From Garcia nutans (lineage: Eukaryota > Streptophyta > Magnoliopsida > Malpighiales > Euphorbiaceae): 64,000 bases of DNA. Position numbers and translations under genes: made by a program. The notes beneath the pieces are model-generated. The model was not told the origin of the DNA, did no database searches, and worked only from the letters and a program-made list of their open reading frames with translations. The stretch spans positions 5,580,001 to 5,644,000 of the forward strand of contig CANTUV010000009.1 in assembly GCA_947685225.1 (NCBI GenBank). Direction: 5' to 3'. Numbering within the stretch: position 1 is the first letter of the stretch; each line of letters begins with the position of its first letter. Positions 1-9,727 of the stretch are shown here, one piece after another.

Positions 1-53
1 CTATGTCCAACTTGGCCAGGCCGAGCTACTAGGCTAGATGCACAGCCGTAGAC

Positions 54-55
<2 letters not shown>

Positions 56-103
<48 letters not shown>
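56..103. repeat. (CT)n microsatellite
   Basis: An uninterrupted CT run of about 24 dinucleotides. It is simple repeat sequence, with no gene on either side. Confidence 0.97.
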
Positions 104-106
<3 letters not shown>

Positions 107-819
107 ATCGATGACTTCCTTCTAAATTCTAGTTCTTGAAACCATTTGATAAAAAGCTTGAGCCTCTTTATATATTCCATCATATTGTCAAAATCTCTCT
201 TAGAAAATCCAGAAATAACATATTAGAAAATTTGAATTCACAATTCCAGAAAAAGCGAGAAATACTCAATAGCACAAATTAGTAAAACAAAAGAATTTAG
301 ACATTGTATTGCTTTAAAATATAGAAAGGAATTTTTTTAATTATTATTTCTTATTATATTTATTTTTTTTTATTTTTTAATGAGCTAAGGATGGTAAGTT
401 TGGTTTATTTCCATAATTTATTTTATTGATTTATGTTTTGTGATCAGGTTAAATTATGAAATTTTATTATGAATTAAAAATTTAGTGTTTTTTTCAAAAA
501 TTTAAAATGAGGGTTTAATTTATTATTTATTGAGTATAATAATTTATTTTAATTGATTTGTGTTATTTTAATTGATTTGTGTTTGAAATTTGATTATAAA
601 TTGAAAATTTGAGATTTTTTTAGAAATTTAGATTAGATGTTTAATTTATTATTTATTGAGTATTTATTTTAAATGATTTGTGTTTCTTGTGATTTAGTTA
701 AATTAATTAATTGTTACAATATGTTAAATATTTAATTTTATTTTAAATTTATTTACAGTAAGTTTATATGTAGATTGTACTTTTTTTATTTTAAAATTTG
801 ACACCCTTCACTTAAATCT
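104..819. other. AT-rich stretch with no gene; degenerate ~125-bp tandem pair
   Basis: No supported coding region. Between about 420 and 690 the phrase TTTAATTTATTATTTATTGAG and its surroundings occur twice (near 510 and 640) with many substitutions and small gaps, so this is an old tandem duplication of roughly 125 bp. The rest is poly-A/T-rich sequence. Confidence 0.6.
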
Positions 820-909
820 TAGTTCAGCCAGTAAACGCGATGTACATGTACATGTCACTGGTCAATAAGCTTTTTCTTCATCATTTTCTAGCCACGCGGC
901 AGAAAAATT

Positions 910-1122
910 ATGATAGTAGACTTGTTCTTAATTTCATTTCAAAAGATGATGTCTATAGTTGACTTGTTCTTAATTTCATTTCAAGAGATGATGTCTATAG
1001 TAGACTTGTTCTTAATTTTATTTCAAGAGATGATGTCTATAGTAGACTTGTTCTTAACTTCATTTCAAGAGATGATGTCTATATTAGACTTGTTCTTAAT
1101 TTCATTTCAAGAGATGATGTCT
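910..1122 (+). repeat. 42-bp tandem repeat, about five units
   Basis: The unit contains TAGTAGACTTGTTCTTAATT, TCATTTCAAGAGATGATG and TCTA. Because 42 is divisible by three the array stays open and reads as 14-residue repeats (MMSIVDLFLISFQE). The paralogous block at 27470-27520 has about one unit, so this is a local expansion of non-coding sequence rather than a gene. Confidence 0.92.
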
Positions 1123-1478
1123 TTGGTCCATCGCATTGGGAATCCTATCCGCCGCACATTGGCCAGTCCTAGTCAACGGAACAAGTCTGCTGGTGTGTTT
1201 CTTCTAAATTTTTGGTTAATTTGTTTAATATCATCATTACACACTTTAGGCAAAAAATAATTAAATAATTAGCAAAATTATAGTAGACTTGTTCTTAATT
1301 TCATTTCAAGAGATGATGTCTTTGGTCCATCCCATTGGGAATCCTATCCACCGCACATTGGCCAGTCCTAGTCAACGGAACAAGTTTGCTGGTGTGTTTC
1401 TTTTAAATTTTTGGTTAATTTGTTTAATATCATCATTACACACTTTAGGCAAAAAATAATTAAATAATTAGCAAAATT
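1083..1478 (+). repeat. ~196-bp direct duplication
   Basis: Copies at about 1083-1278 and 1279-1478 each run from the TAGACTTGTTCTTAATTTC unit to the AATTAGCAAAATT tail. They differ at only a few sites (for example TCGCATTGGG versus TCCCATTGGG), so the duplication is recent compared with the divergence from 27386-27715. Confidence 0.9.
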
Positions 1479-1525
1479 GTGGGGAATTCTAATGTCTTCC
1501 TTCATTATTCAGTTGTCCAATTTAC

Positions 1526-1698
1526 TAGACACCTTTCAACAACAGCTATGTGAATATGAGAATGAGATTAGCATCATATAATGAGGTATTTATCATCACA
1601 AAATTAGTTCTAAATGAATCAGGTTTAATCCAAGAGTTCACATGGTTTGAAGGTGAGGATAAATGGGATGAATTTCGGCATGCCCCAAAGGATCAATG
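1526..1698 (+). pseudogene. S-locus-glycoprotein domain fragment of a broken S-RLK (part 1)
   Basis: The translation reads about YENEISII, then in another frame NEVFIITKLVLNESG, then a tryptophan-rich segment ending APKDQCD. This matches the S_locus_glycop domain of G-type lectin receptor kinases. The equivalent region of the gene at 28493 reads [14 protein letters not shown] and APKEQCD. The signal peptide, B-lectin domain and the start of exon 1 are missing, and a frameshift lies near 1585. The reading frame is cut immediately after the QCD codons by the LTR element at 1699. It is a relic of a second S-RLK in the same orientation as the intact-looking one. Confidence 0.85.
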
Positions 1699-2044
1699 TG
1701 ATAAGCCACGTAGGTGGCTGCTTGACTACTGCTATATTTTCTGCTGCTACTATTATTTATTTATTATTTACTACAATTGTTTTATTTCTTATTTTTAAAT
1801 GTTTAATTGCTGAGTCAATTTGCAGTTAGCAAATCATGGCAATAAGATTTCATAAGTGCCGTGTATGTAGCCATTAGAATAGGACTAAGTAGTTGCTTTC
1901 CTTTTCCTATTTAAATTACATGTATTAGCAGCAGAGATCATGAACGAAAATTATCAAAGTTATCTTATTATCAAAACTTGTTTGTGGTTGGTTCTCACCC
2001 TAAGTAGAACAATTATTTTCAATAGCTTTGACTGGGACCTATCA
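1699..2044 (+). repeat. LTR 1 of the gag-only element
   Basis: Starts TGATAAGCCACGTAGGTGGC and ends GGGACCTATCA. It differs from the other two LTRs by T for G at about 1711. It is preceded by target duplication CAATG. Confidence 0.93.
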
Positions 2045-2045
2045 G

Positions 2046-2057
2046 TGGTATCAGAGC
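2046..2057 (+). other. Primer-binding site (tRNA-iMet), first unit
   Basis: TGGTATCAGAGC is complementary to the 3' end of plant initiator-methionine tRNA and sits one base after the LTR. The second unit has the same site at 3063-3074. Confidence 0.93.
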
Positions 2058-2058
2058 T

Positions 2059-2685
2059 ACGTCAACTGACGAAGAATGCATTGAGCTTTTGGAATCTATC
2101 CTTAGTGGTCTTCAAAGTGCCTTTACTCGATTTGAAGGTGCAATCAATGACAAATTGAAACAAGTAGAAGATGCTATAAGCAAAATGATAGTTACTGTTG
2201 TTTCAAAACAAATACCTTTACCCACCGTAATCACACAAATTAACCCTACTATTCAAACCCCAATTCACCAATCCACAAACCAATTCATTGGCCACTCATT
2301 CAACGACCGGTCTGAAGGAGGTCGACAACAATTCTTCTCCAAATTGGTAAAATTTGAGATTCTTCAGTTTTCAAAGGGCAATCCAACTGAAGGATTTGCT
2401 AAAGTTGATCAATTTTTTGAGTATCCGAATAAGGGAGAGTCACAAGAAATTTCATTGGCTTCTTTTCATCTGCTAGGAGAAGCTAATCGTTGGTGGCAGC
2501 GGTTATGGCATTTTTGCCTGAAAGAACAACAAGAGTCAACATGGAATATGTTTCTTGAGAAGCTTTGGGATTGGTTTAGGCTAACCAGTTTTGACAAGAA
2601 ATTCTTTCGTGGTCATTGTTGCAGAGGTCCAGATTTATTAGATTTCTACATTTTTGTCATGCTAGTTCCTTACTTTGAACCTTGA
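2059..2685 (+). CDS. Truncated Ty3-type gag, copy 1, starting at ACG
   Basis: The reading frame runs directly from the primer-binding site, and the codon in the expected start position is ACG (2059-2061), not ATG. The first in-frame ATG is near 2185. The protein has a short amphipathic N-terminal segment, then a retrotrans_gag-type core: FAKVDQFFEYPNKGE, LASFHLLGEANRWWQRL and TWNMFLEKLWDWF. It stops well before a zinc knuckle would occur. The bases just after the frame encode, in another frame, LNLEDKVHLDEG, the typical tail of Ty3 pol. The interior is therefore a gag start joined to a pol end by internal deletion. Gag proteins form the packaging particle; whether this half-gag works is unknown. 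Confidence 0.75.
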   Translation, partial: TSTDEECIELLESILSGLQSAFTRFEGAINDKLKQVEDAISKMIVTVVSKQIPLPTVITQINPTIQTPIHQSTNQFIGHSFNDRSEGGRQQFFSKLVKFEILQFSKGNPTEGFAKVDQFFEYPNKGESQEISLASFHLLGEANRWWQRLWHFCLKEQQESTWNMFLEKLWDWFRLTSFDKKFFRGHCCRGPDLLDFYIFVMLVPYFEP

Positions 2686-2704
2686 GGACAAGGTTCATCT
2701 CGAT

Positions 2705-2715
2705 GAGGGGAGTAA
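2705..2715 (+). other. Polypurine tract of the gag-only element
   Basis: GAGGGGAGTAA lies immediately before LTR 2. The identical tract at 3722-3732 precedes LTR 3. It is the plus-strand priming site of LTR elements. Confidence 0.85.
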
Positions 2716-3061
2716 TGATAAGCCACGGAGGTGGCTGCTTGACTACTGCTATATTTTCTGCTGCTACTATTATTTATTTATTATTTACTACAATTGTTTT
2801 ATTTCTTATTTTTAAATGTTTAATTGCTGAGTCAATTTGCAGTTAGCAAATCATGGCAATAAGATTTCATAAGTGCCGTGTATGTAGCCATTAGAATAGG
2901 ACTAAGTAGTTGCTTTCCTTTTCCTATTTAAATTACATGTATTAGCAGCAGAGATCATGAACGAAAATTATCAAAGTTATCTTATTATCAAAACTTGTTT
3001 GTGGTTGGTTCTCACCCTAAGTAGAACAATTATTTTCAATAGCTTTGACTGGGACCTATCA
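2716..3061 (+). repeat. LTR 2 (central, shared) of the gag-only element
   Basis: Begins directly after the purine tract GAGGGGAGTAA and ends before the second primer-binding site. It serves as 3' LTR of the first unit and 5' LTR of the second. Confidence 0.93.
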
Positions 3062-3075
3062 GTGGTATCAGAGCT

Positions 3076-3702
3076 ACGTCAACTGACGAAGAATGCATTG
3101 AGCTTTTGGAATCTATCCTTAGTGGTCTTCAAAGTGCCTTTACTCGATTTGAAGGTGCAATCAATGACAAATTGAAACAAGTAGAAGATGCTATAAGCAA
3201 AATGATAGCTACTGTTGTTTCAAAACAAATACCTTTACCCACCGTAATCACACAAATTAACCCTACTATTCAAACCCCAATTCACCAATCCACAAACCAA
3301 TTCATTGGCCACTCATTCAACGACCGGTCTGAAGGAGGTCGACAACAATTCTTCTCCAAATTGGTAAAATTTGAGATTCTTCAGTTTTCAAAGGGCAATC
3401 CAACTGAAGGATTTGCTAAAGTTGATCAATTTTTTGAGTATCCGAATAAGGGAGAGTCACAAGAAATTTCATTGGCTTCTTTTCATCTGCTAGGAGAAGC
3501 TAATCGTTGGTGGCAGCGGTTATGGCATTTTTGCCTGAAAGAACAACAAGAGTCAACATGGAATATGTTTCTTGAGAAGCTTTGGGATTGGTTTAGGCTA
3601 ACCAGTTTTGACAAGAAATTCTTTCGTGGTCATTGTTGCAGAGGTCCAGATTTATTAGATTTCTACATTTTTGTCATGCTAGTTCCTTACTTTGAACCTT
3701 GA
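3076..3702 (+). CDS. Truncated Ty3-type gag, copy 2, starting at ACG
   Basis: Same reading frame as the first copy, with one residue difference (alanine for valine in the KMI-TVVSK segment, T to C in the DNA). It has the same ACG in the start position (3076-3078), the same retrotrans_gag core and the same premature end. That both copies stay open argues for recent duplication rather than for selection. Confidence 0.75.
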   Translation, partial: TSTDEECIELLESILSGLQSAFTRFEGAINDKLKQVEDAISKMIATVVSKQIPLPTVITQINPTIQTPIHQSTNQFIGHSFNDRSEGGRQQFFSKLVKFEILQFSKGNPTEGFAKVDQFFEYPNKGESQEISLASFHLLGEANRWWQRLWHFCLKEQQESTWNMFLEKLWDWFRLTSFDKKFFRGHCCRGPDLLDFYIFVMLVPYFEP

Positions 3703-3732
3703 GGACAAGGTTCATCTCGATGAGGGGAGTAA

Positions 3733-4078
3733 TGATAAGCCACGGAGGTGGCTGCTTGACTACTGCTATATTTTCTGCTGCTACTATTATTTATTTATTA
3801 TTTACTACAATTGTTTTATTTCTTATTTTTAAATGTTTAATTGCTGAGTCAATTTGCAGTTAGCAAATCATGGCAATAAGATTTCATAAGTGCCGTGTAT
3901 GTAGCCATTAGAATAGGACTAAGTAGTTGCTTTCCTTTTCCTATTTAAATTACATGTATTAGCAGCAGAGATCATGAACGAAAATTATCAAAGTTATCTT
4001 ATTATCAAAACTTGTTTGTTGTTGGTTCTCACCCTAAGTAGAACAATTATTTTCAATAGCTTTGACTGGGACCTATCA
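3733..4078 (+). repeat. LTR 3 of the gag-only element
   Basis: Identical to LTR 2 except for isolated changes (for example TTGTTGTTGG for TTGTGGTTGG near 4019). Followed by the CAATG target duplication. Confidence 0.93.
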
Positions 4079-4200
4079 CAATGTGATAGTAAAAAAGAAC
4101 CAGTATGATAGTTATGGACTCTATGGAGCCTGTATAACTGTAATAAGAGGAATAAATTATATGAATATAAATTTTATCAAATGTTGATAAAAGTTAAACA
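4079..4200 (+). pseudogene. S-locus-glycoprotein domain fragment (part 2, beyond the insertion)
   Basis: After the target duplication CAATG the host sequence resumes. It includes a codon string reading QYDSYGLYGAC, equivalent to the QCDxYGxCG motif that follows APKEQCD in S-domain kinases. The next 60 bases can still be aligned to the [10 protein letters not shown] region, with many C-to-T-type changes (cysteines read as tyrosine). A short duplication around CAATGTGATAGT precedes it. No PAN or kinase exon follows, so the copy ends here by deletion or decay. Confidence 0.7.
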
Positions 4201-6690
4201 ACTTGTTTATTTTAATTTTATTCAAGTTGAAAGTGAAAAAATAAGAACAAGACAGAGAGAAGACAATATTTTAGTAATAGTTAAAAGTTTTGTTATAGAA
4301 GAAAAATATTATATATATATATATTCCAATTCTTCAAATTAATTATTTAAGAAATATAAAGGCCAACCAAGTTTCACTCATAAATCACAATCGACAATTT
4401 ATTACATAGTTATTTCTAAAAAATAAAAAAAAATTGAAATTTGTTTAAAATTTGAAACTTCAAACTTTCACATTTAATATAAATAAGAACGTCTTTTTTA
4501 AAAAAAATTTAATTAGCTAATTTGGAATATCATGTTATTTTATTACTCAACTTTGACCTAAAACAATTAATCTAAATTATATAGAATATATAATAAGAAA
4601 GAAGGGCTTCTAAACCATTAATATACATTAAAAAATATATATTTTTTTAATTTTAAATTTCATTAGATACGGTAAAAAGCCACTTTTGAATTAAAATTTA
4701 CTTTTAATTAATTTTAAAATTTTAATATTGTAGAATTTTATGAAAACTTTTAGTTTAGTAGTCATATGTTACTATTATGATATTATTTTGTTGATAAGAT
4801 AAAAATGAAATATTTATAAGAAATTGAGAAATATAACTATTAAATTTGAGATTTTATAATATTTTTTTTATGTAATATTTTTGTTATTCTAAAATGTGTA
4901 AAAGATATTTGTAGGAAAATTATAACAAAAATTGTCCAAGTACATAATAACTATCATGGACCAAAACGTGCAAGAAATATATGAAAAGGGAAGAAACCAG
5001 ATGCACATAATTATCTTTCGGTGTTTTTGGTATAACCACACATAATTACCATTTGTGTCCTACTTAAATTGTCAATTTTATAAAATATGTATATTCCACT
5101 AACATTGTCATTTTATAGAATAAAAAAACTAATTCTTTTATTATAAATTTATTAGTTTTTTTAGTTATAAATTTATTATTTATGAGTTAATTCATAAAAT
5201 AAAAATATAATATTTCTCATATTAATAAGTTAACGAATGATATTTTAGTTTATTTAAATTAATTTTATATAATATTTTTAAATAAATGATTAATTTTTTT
5301 AAATAAATGTCTATAGAGAAAATAATATTTTTTTTAGATACATTGGAAGTTCAATCACGCCAAAGAATTTGAAACTTTTTTGGTTCGAAATAGTCCACTT
5401 TAAAATCTAATTAGTTAATTAGCTCACATATCTCGTGGAAATTGACCCAATCAAGCAAAAAACTGTCTCCATTTTAATATTTTTTTTTATATAAATTATC
5501 ATTTTCGAGTTGAGCCGACTAGAATTATAAGAATAATAAAACTATTTATATCGAGTTTTAACGCAGCTACATATTCAAATAATTTAATTTCAAACTTATG
5601 GTTAAGTTAAAAAATCTACGTGCTCACCAAAAATCGTCAACCATAAATTTCAGTAAAAAGAAAAAAAAGAAAAAAAAACTTGAAAAGTCGATGAAAGGAA
5701 AATCACCAAGTTGTAAAACTTCTAATTTCTCGTGTTCTATTTTTAAAGAAGTTCAATAGTTAGGATAAAAATTCAAATTGTTGGTATGATATCAGTGTCT
5801 TCCCGTCCTCCTTAAAATTATTTTAACAAAGATGCAAAATTCATTAATATTATCAAAGGTTTTAAAAATTTGGACACTAACTCAAATAAAAAACCTATAA
5901 AAGACATTAATGCCACACTAGTGACTATAAAGGCCAACAATGATCCTTTCCATCTTTGTCAGATTATAAATTTGTAAGAGCAAAGTTGAATGTGTCCACG
6001 AGACTATGGAAACCATAATAGACGCAACATTTATTCCTCAATCGACATGTTTTGCATTTAAAAAGAAAATATTCAACACTTAATTTGCCAAAGCTTGTTT
6101 GATAATATTTATATGGAATTTTTTCAAAAATACTCTAAAAAATAAAAATAATTTCAAAAATACCATTTATTAATTTCAATTTCAAAAAAATAATCTTTTT
6201 TCAACTTTCAATTTTAAAAATACCCTTTTTAGAGATATATTTTTAATATATATTTAATATATTAAATATATATTTAATTTTTAAAAGTATACAGTTAGTT
6301 CATTAAAAATATATTAAAATATAAAATATTTAAAAAAAGTTAAAAAATATATTATAAAGTGTAATTTTTCTTAATATTTATTGGTACGGTAACATTTTTG
6401 TTTTAAATAATTAAATTAAAAAAACTTTAATAAATTAAGTTAATGAAAATAATTAACAACCTTAATTTATTCACTATCATCTCCACCGCCACAAACTTCT
6501 CTCACCATGGTTGTCACTGTTGTCATTACTAACACCATCATTTCACCATGATTTGCATAAACTAATCCGACCATGAATATCACTCCAACCATTCAACAAG
6601 AAGAAATCATTAATTATATTCAACTACCACCATCACCAGAATTAATGTCTTTTCCACTTCAAACTATTATTACCACGATAATCATCATCA
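4201..6690. other. AT-rich stretch without a recognisable gene
   Basis: No coding region is supported. From about 6110 to 6250 there are phrases such as TTTCAAAAATAC and AAAATACCCTTTTT, which resemble Mutator-type terminal sequence but lack a partner end. From 6480 to 6690 the sequence is CAT/CAC trinucleotide-rich and is the insertion target of the Copia element. Confidence 0.5.
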
Positions 6691-7220
6691 TGTTAAAATT
6701 TGTAGAGACAATCTAAAATTAGATTGTCTAATTTTATTGAATTTGAACCGAAAATTAGATTGTCTAATTTTGTTAGATTGTCTAATTTTATTGAATTTGT
6801 ACTAAAATTTAGATTGCCTAATTTTATTAGGTTGCCTAACAAATGTTGAAAAATTTAACATTTGGTTGCCTATAAATGACAATGATCATTGGGAAAAAAA
6901 TAATAATTACAAAACCCAAAAAAATGAGAGTTGTTGTAAGAGGAGAGAAAAATAGAGAAAGGAAGAAAAATTTAATAGAATTTTTCTTTGTGTCTTTCTT
7001 TAATTTTTCTTATATTTCCTTAAGAGTGAGTGTGAGTAAAACATTTGTGTACTCTTGTAATTGAGAAATTTTTCTCTTCATAGTGAAAGTCAGTAACCAC
7101 AGTGGATGTAACCTGTTAGGTCCAATTGATCGGGTGAACCACTATAAATTTTTATCTATTTATTATTTTGGTCATTATCTTTATTGCTCTTACTTAGAAA
7201 GTTTGGGCAAAAACCCAACA
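6691..7220 (+). repeat. 5' LTR of the Copia element
   Basis: 530 bp, from TGTTAAAATTTG to CCCAACA. The first 150 bases hold a run of small palindromes built on TTAGATTGTCTAA (arms TTAGA/TCTAA, loop TTG). Confidence 0.95.
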
Positions 7221-7222
7221 AG

Positions 7223-7232
7223 TGGTATCAGA
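7223..7232 (+). other. Primer-binding site of the Copia element
   Basis: TGGTATCAGA two bases after the 5' LTR, matching the initiator-methionine tRNA end; the match weakens after ten bases. Confidence 0.85.
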
Positions 7233-7299
7233 GAACTATTCACTCAATAGTGGCTTTATTCATCAGTAAGTCATTGGAGATCCGCATTAAGTAGGAGCA

Positions 7300-8076
7300 A
7301 TGGGTGGAGATAGTGCCAAAGATGTTGACAAATTTGATGGGACCGATTTTCATCATTAGAGAATGCAAATTACTGATTATTTGTATACAAGGAAGCTAGA
7401 AGTACCTTTGGAAGGAGTGTTCCAACAGGCATGAGTCGATCAGAATGGGAGAAGCTTGACAAAAAGGCTTTAGAGGTGGTCCAACTTACACTTGCTAAAA
7501 GTGTGAGTGCACATGTCATAAATGAGACGACAACAGTCGGGCTTATGAGTACTCTATCATACATGTACGAGAAACCGAGTATTGTCCAACAAATTCATTT
7601 GTTAAGGCAACTTTTCACCTTGAAGATATCAAAGGGATGCTCAGTGAATCAACATGTGGTGTTGTTAAATGAAATCATTGATAAGCTACAATCCATTGGG
7701 ATCACATTTGAGGAACACTTAAAGTGTTTGGTTTTGTTAACGTCTATGCCTAATGATTGGGATACTACAGTAAATTCAATTTGTAACTCTAGTGGAAAAA
7801 AGGATCTTATATATAAGGAGGTACGTGACACTCCCCTTAGTGAAGAGTTAAGAAGGAGAAATGCTAGAGAACTTCACACCGGCTCCGCTCTCAACATCGA
7901 AAATAGAGGAAGAACTTTCAATAGAATTTTCAACAACCACGGAAGATCCACATCCAAAAGGAGAGATCAAAGCAAGTCTAAAACCAGAAAATGGGCAGAT
8001 GAATGTTGGCACTGCGGGAAGCCAGGACACTTGAAAAAGGATTGTCGGGCTTTGAAAAATAAAGATGGTAGAGCCA
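7300..8076 (+). pseudogene. Copia gag with CCHC zinc knuckle
   Basis: The frame starts at an ATG at 7300 (MGGDSAKDVDKFDG), meets a TAG in place of the usual tryptophan at about 7357, and shifts frame near 7430. It then reads on as a UBN2-type gag core (EWEKLDKKALEVVQLTLAKS, MYEKPSIVQQIHLLRQLF). A CX2CX4HX4C knuckle, CWHCGKPGHLKKDC, lies at about 8003-8047 and would bind the element RNA. Broken by the stop and frameshift. Confidence 0.9.
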
Positions 8077-8129
8077 ATGCAACGCAAGAGATTGATAGTG
8101 ATGCTTTGATCTTGAGTGCACATAATCCT

Positions 8130-8450
8130 CTAGAATCTTGGGTGATAGATTCTGGAGCATCATTTCATTCAACTTCAAATCGGAGTATCATGAAAAATTA
8201 CGTATCTGGTAACTTTGGCAAGGTCCACCTTGCGGACGATGAAGCTTTTGATATTGTGGGTAAGGGTGAAGTCTGAATTGATTTACCCAATGGCAATATG
8301 TGGAAGTTGCATGAAGTAAGACATGTTCCAGGTTTAGCACAAAATTTAATCTCTATGGGTCAATTGGACAGAGAAGGTTGTGTGACTAAATTCTCAAATT
8401 AATGTTGAAAAGTTACTAAATGAGCCTTGATTTTAGCTCATGGGAAGATG
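8130..8450 (+). pseudogene. Copia aspartic protease
   Basis: The active-site triad reads DSG at about 8148-8156 within SWVIDSGASFHSTS. The typical downstream segments HLADDEAFDIVGKGEV and VRHVPGLAQNLISMGQL follow, with a stop at 8274 between them. The enzyme would have cut the gag-pol polyprotein; this copy is interrupted. Confidence 0.88.
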
Positions 8451-9400
8451 TCAGGAACTCTCTATACAATCGTGAATTACAAATGCTTAGCAGCTACTGT
8501 TGAGGTTGATGATACTAATCTTTGGCATCATCGGCTTGGGCACATCAGTGAGAAGGGGATAAAGGTTTTATAATCAAAAGGCAAGCTACATGTATGAAAT
8601 CAGTAAAGATTGGGCTTTGTAAAGATTGTATCTTTGAGAAACAAAAGATTGTTAGTTTCTCAAATTTTGGCAGAGCTCCAAAGATTACTAAGTTGGAGCT
8701 GGTTCATACTGATGTGTGGGAACCTTCACCAGTTCAATCTCCTAGAGGTTCCAAGTATTATGTAACATTCATTGATGATGCCACAAGAAAAGTATGAGTT
8801 TATTTTCTAAAAAATAAATCTGATGTCTATGATACCTTCAAGAAATGGAAAGCTTTGGTTGAGAATGAGACAGACTTGAAGATTAAATGTTTGAGATCAG
8901 ACAATGGAGAATAGTACACGAATAAAGAATTTCTCAAATATTGTGCACATAATGGGATTAGGATGGAGAAGACTATTCCCAAAACTCCACAACAAAATGG
9001 AGCAGCCGAGCGTATGAACAGAACTCTGAATGAGTGTGCAAGAAGTATGCGGATACATGCAGGTTTACCAAACATGATGTGAGACGATGCGATTAATATT
9101 GCTGCTTATTTAATTAATTGTGCACCTTCGGTTCCACTGGGAGAGCTACTACTGGAAGAAGAATGGAGTGGCAAGAAGATAGATCTATCACATTTGAGAG
9201 TATTTGGTTGTGTGGCATATGTTCACATTGAGTCTGACGCAAGGAGCAAACTTAATCCCAAGTCCCAAAAATGTATTTTCATTGGCTACGGTGGCGATGA
9301 ATTTGGCTATAGATTTTGGGATGAACAGAATAAGAAGTTTATTCGAAGCAAGAATGTCATTTTTAATGAGAAGGTATTGTACAAGAACAGGGCAGCAGCA
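8451..9400 (+). pseudogene. Copia integrase with GAG-pre-integrase segment
   Basis: The zinc-binding segment reads LWHHRLGHISEKG. The catalytic core follows, with its first aspartate in ELVHTDVWEP, the second in LRSDNGE and the glutamate in PQQNGAAERMNRTLNE. In-frame stops occur at about 8572, 8796, 8912 and 9081. The C-terminal part (LRVFGCVAYVHIESDARSK) is in an open frame at 9194-9400. The enzyme would have inserted the cDNA into the host genome. Confidence 0.9.
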
Positions 9401-9727
9401 GTCATAGAAATGATAAGCCCTACAAAAGACATACAGTTTGCTAGTCTAGATGATCTTGGCGATGATAAATTGACCAACAAAAATCAGAGAAAGTTGGAAG
9501 TTGGAACTTCACAAGATGCTCTTGAAGTTACCAACTTTGAAGAATCAGTTTCTATTCCGGAAGTTGGGCCAAGTACACCTATTTTGAGAATGTCCAATAG
9601 AGAAAGGAAGGCACTAGAAAGGTACTCACCATCCTTGAAATATTTATTATTGACTGATTGCGGTGAACTTGAGTGTTATGATGAGGCAGTGAATCATGAA
9701 TCTGTCAAGTGGGAGTCTGTTATGTAA

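Larger units (their letters stand above)
820..1480 (+). repeat. Upstream block shared with the S-RLK gene at 28493
   Basis: This block is homologous to 27386-27715, which lies about 0.8 kb upstream of the S-RLK start at 28493. Shared landmarks, in the same order, are a TCACTGGTCAA-like word, CTTCATCATTTT, GGCAGAAAAATT, TAGTAGACTTGTTCTTA, a CCTATCC-CAC-CA-GGCCAGT segment, and the tail AATTAAATAATTAGCAAAATT. The copy here is expanded by tandem repeats. I infer a duplicated promoter-proximal segment belonging to the broken S-RLK copy just downstream. No function has been shown for it. Confidence 0.75.
1699..4078 (+). mobile_element. Tandem gag-only LTR element (TR-GAG type), LTR-gag-LTR-gag-LTR
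   Basis: Three nearly identical 346-bp LTRs (TG...CA) alternate with two 671-bp interiors at an exact 1017-bp period. The whole is flanked by the 5-bp target duplication CAATG (1694-1698 and 4079-4083). Each interior has a tRNA-iMet primer-binding site, a gag N-terminal coding region and a purine tract. No protease, reverse transcriptase or integrase is present, so mobilisation would need a partner element. The chained structure is what unequal LTR-LTR recombination between two copies produces. Copies differ at only a handful of bases, so it is young. The insertion disrupted an S-RLK relic. Confidence 0.93.

Noticed and set aside
910..1260. A 116-codon open frame with 14-residue repeats (MMSIVDLFLISFQE)
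   Set aside because: It is produced by a 42-bp tandem repeat in non-coding DNA. The paralogous block at 27470 has one unit and no such frame.
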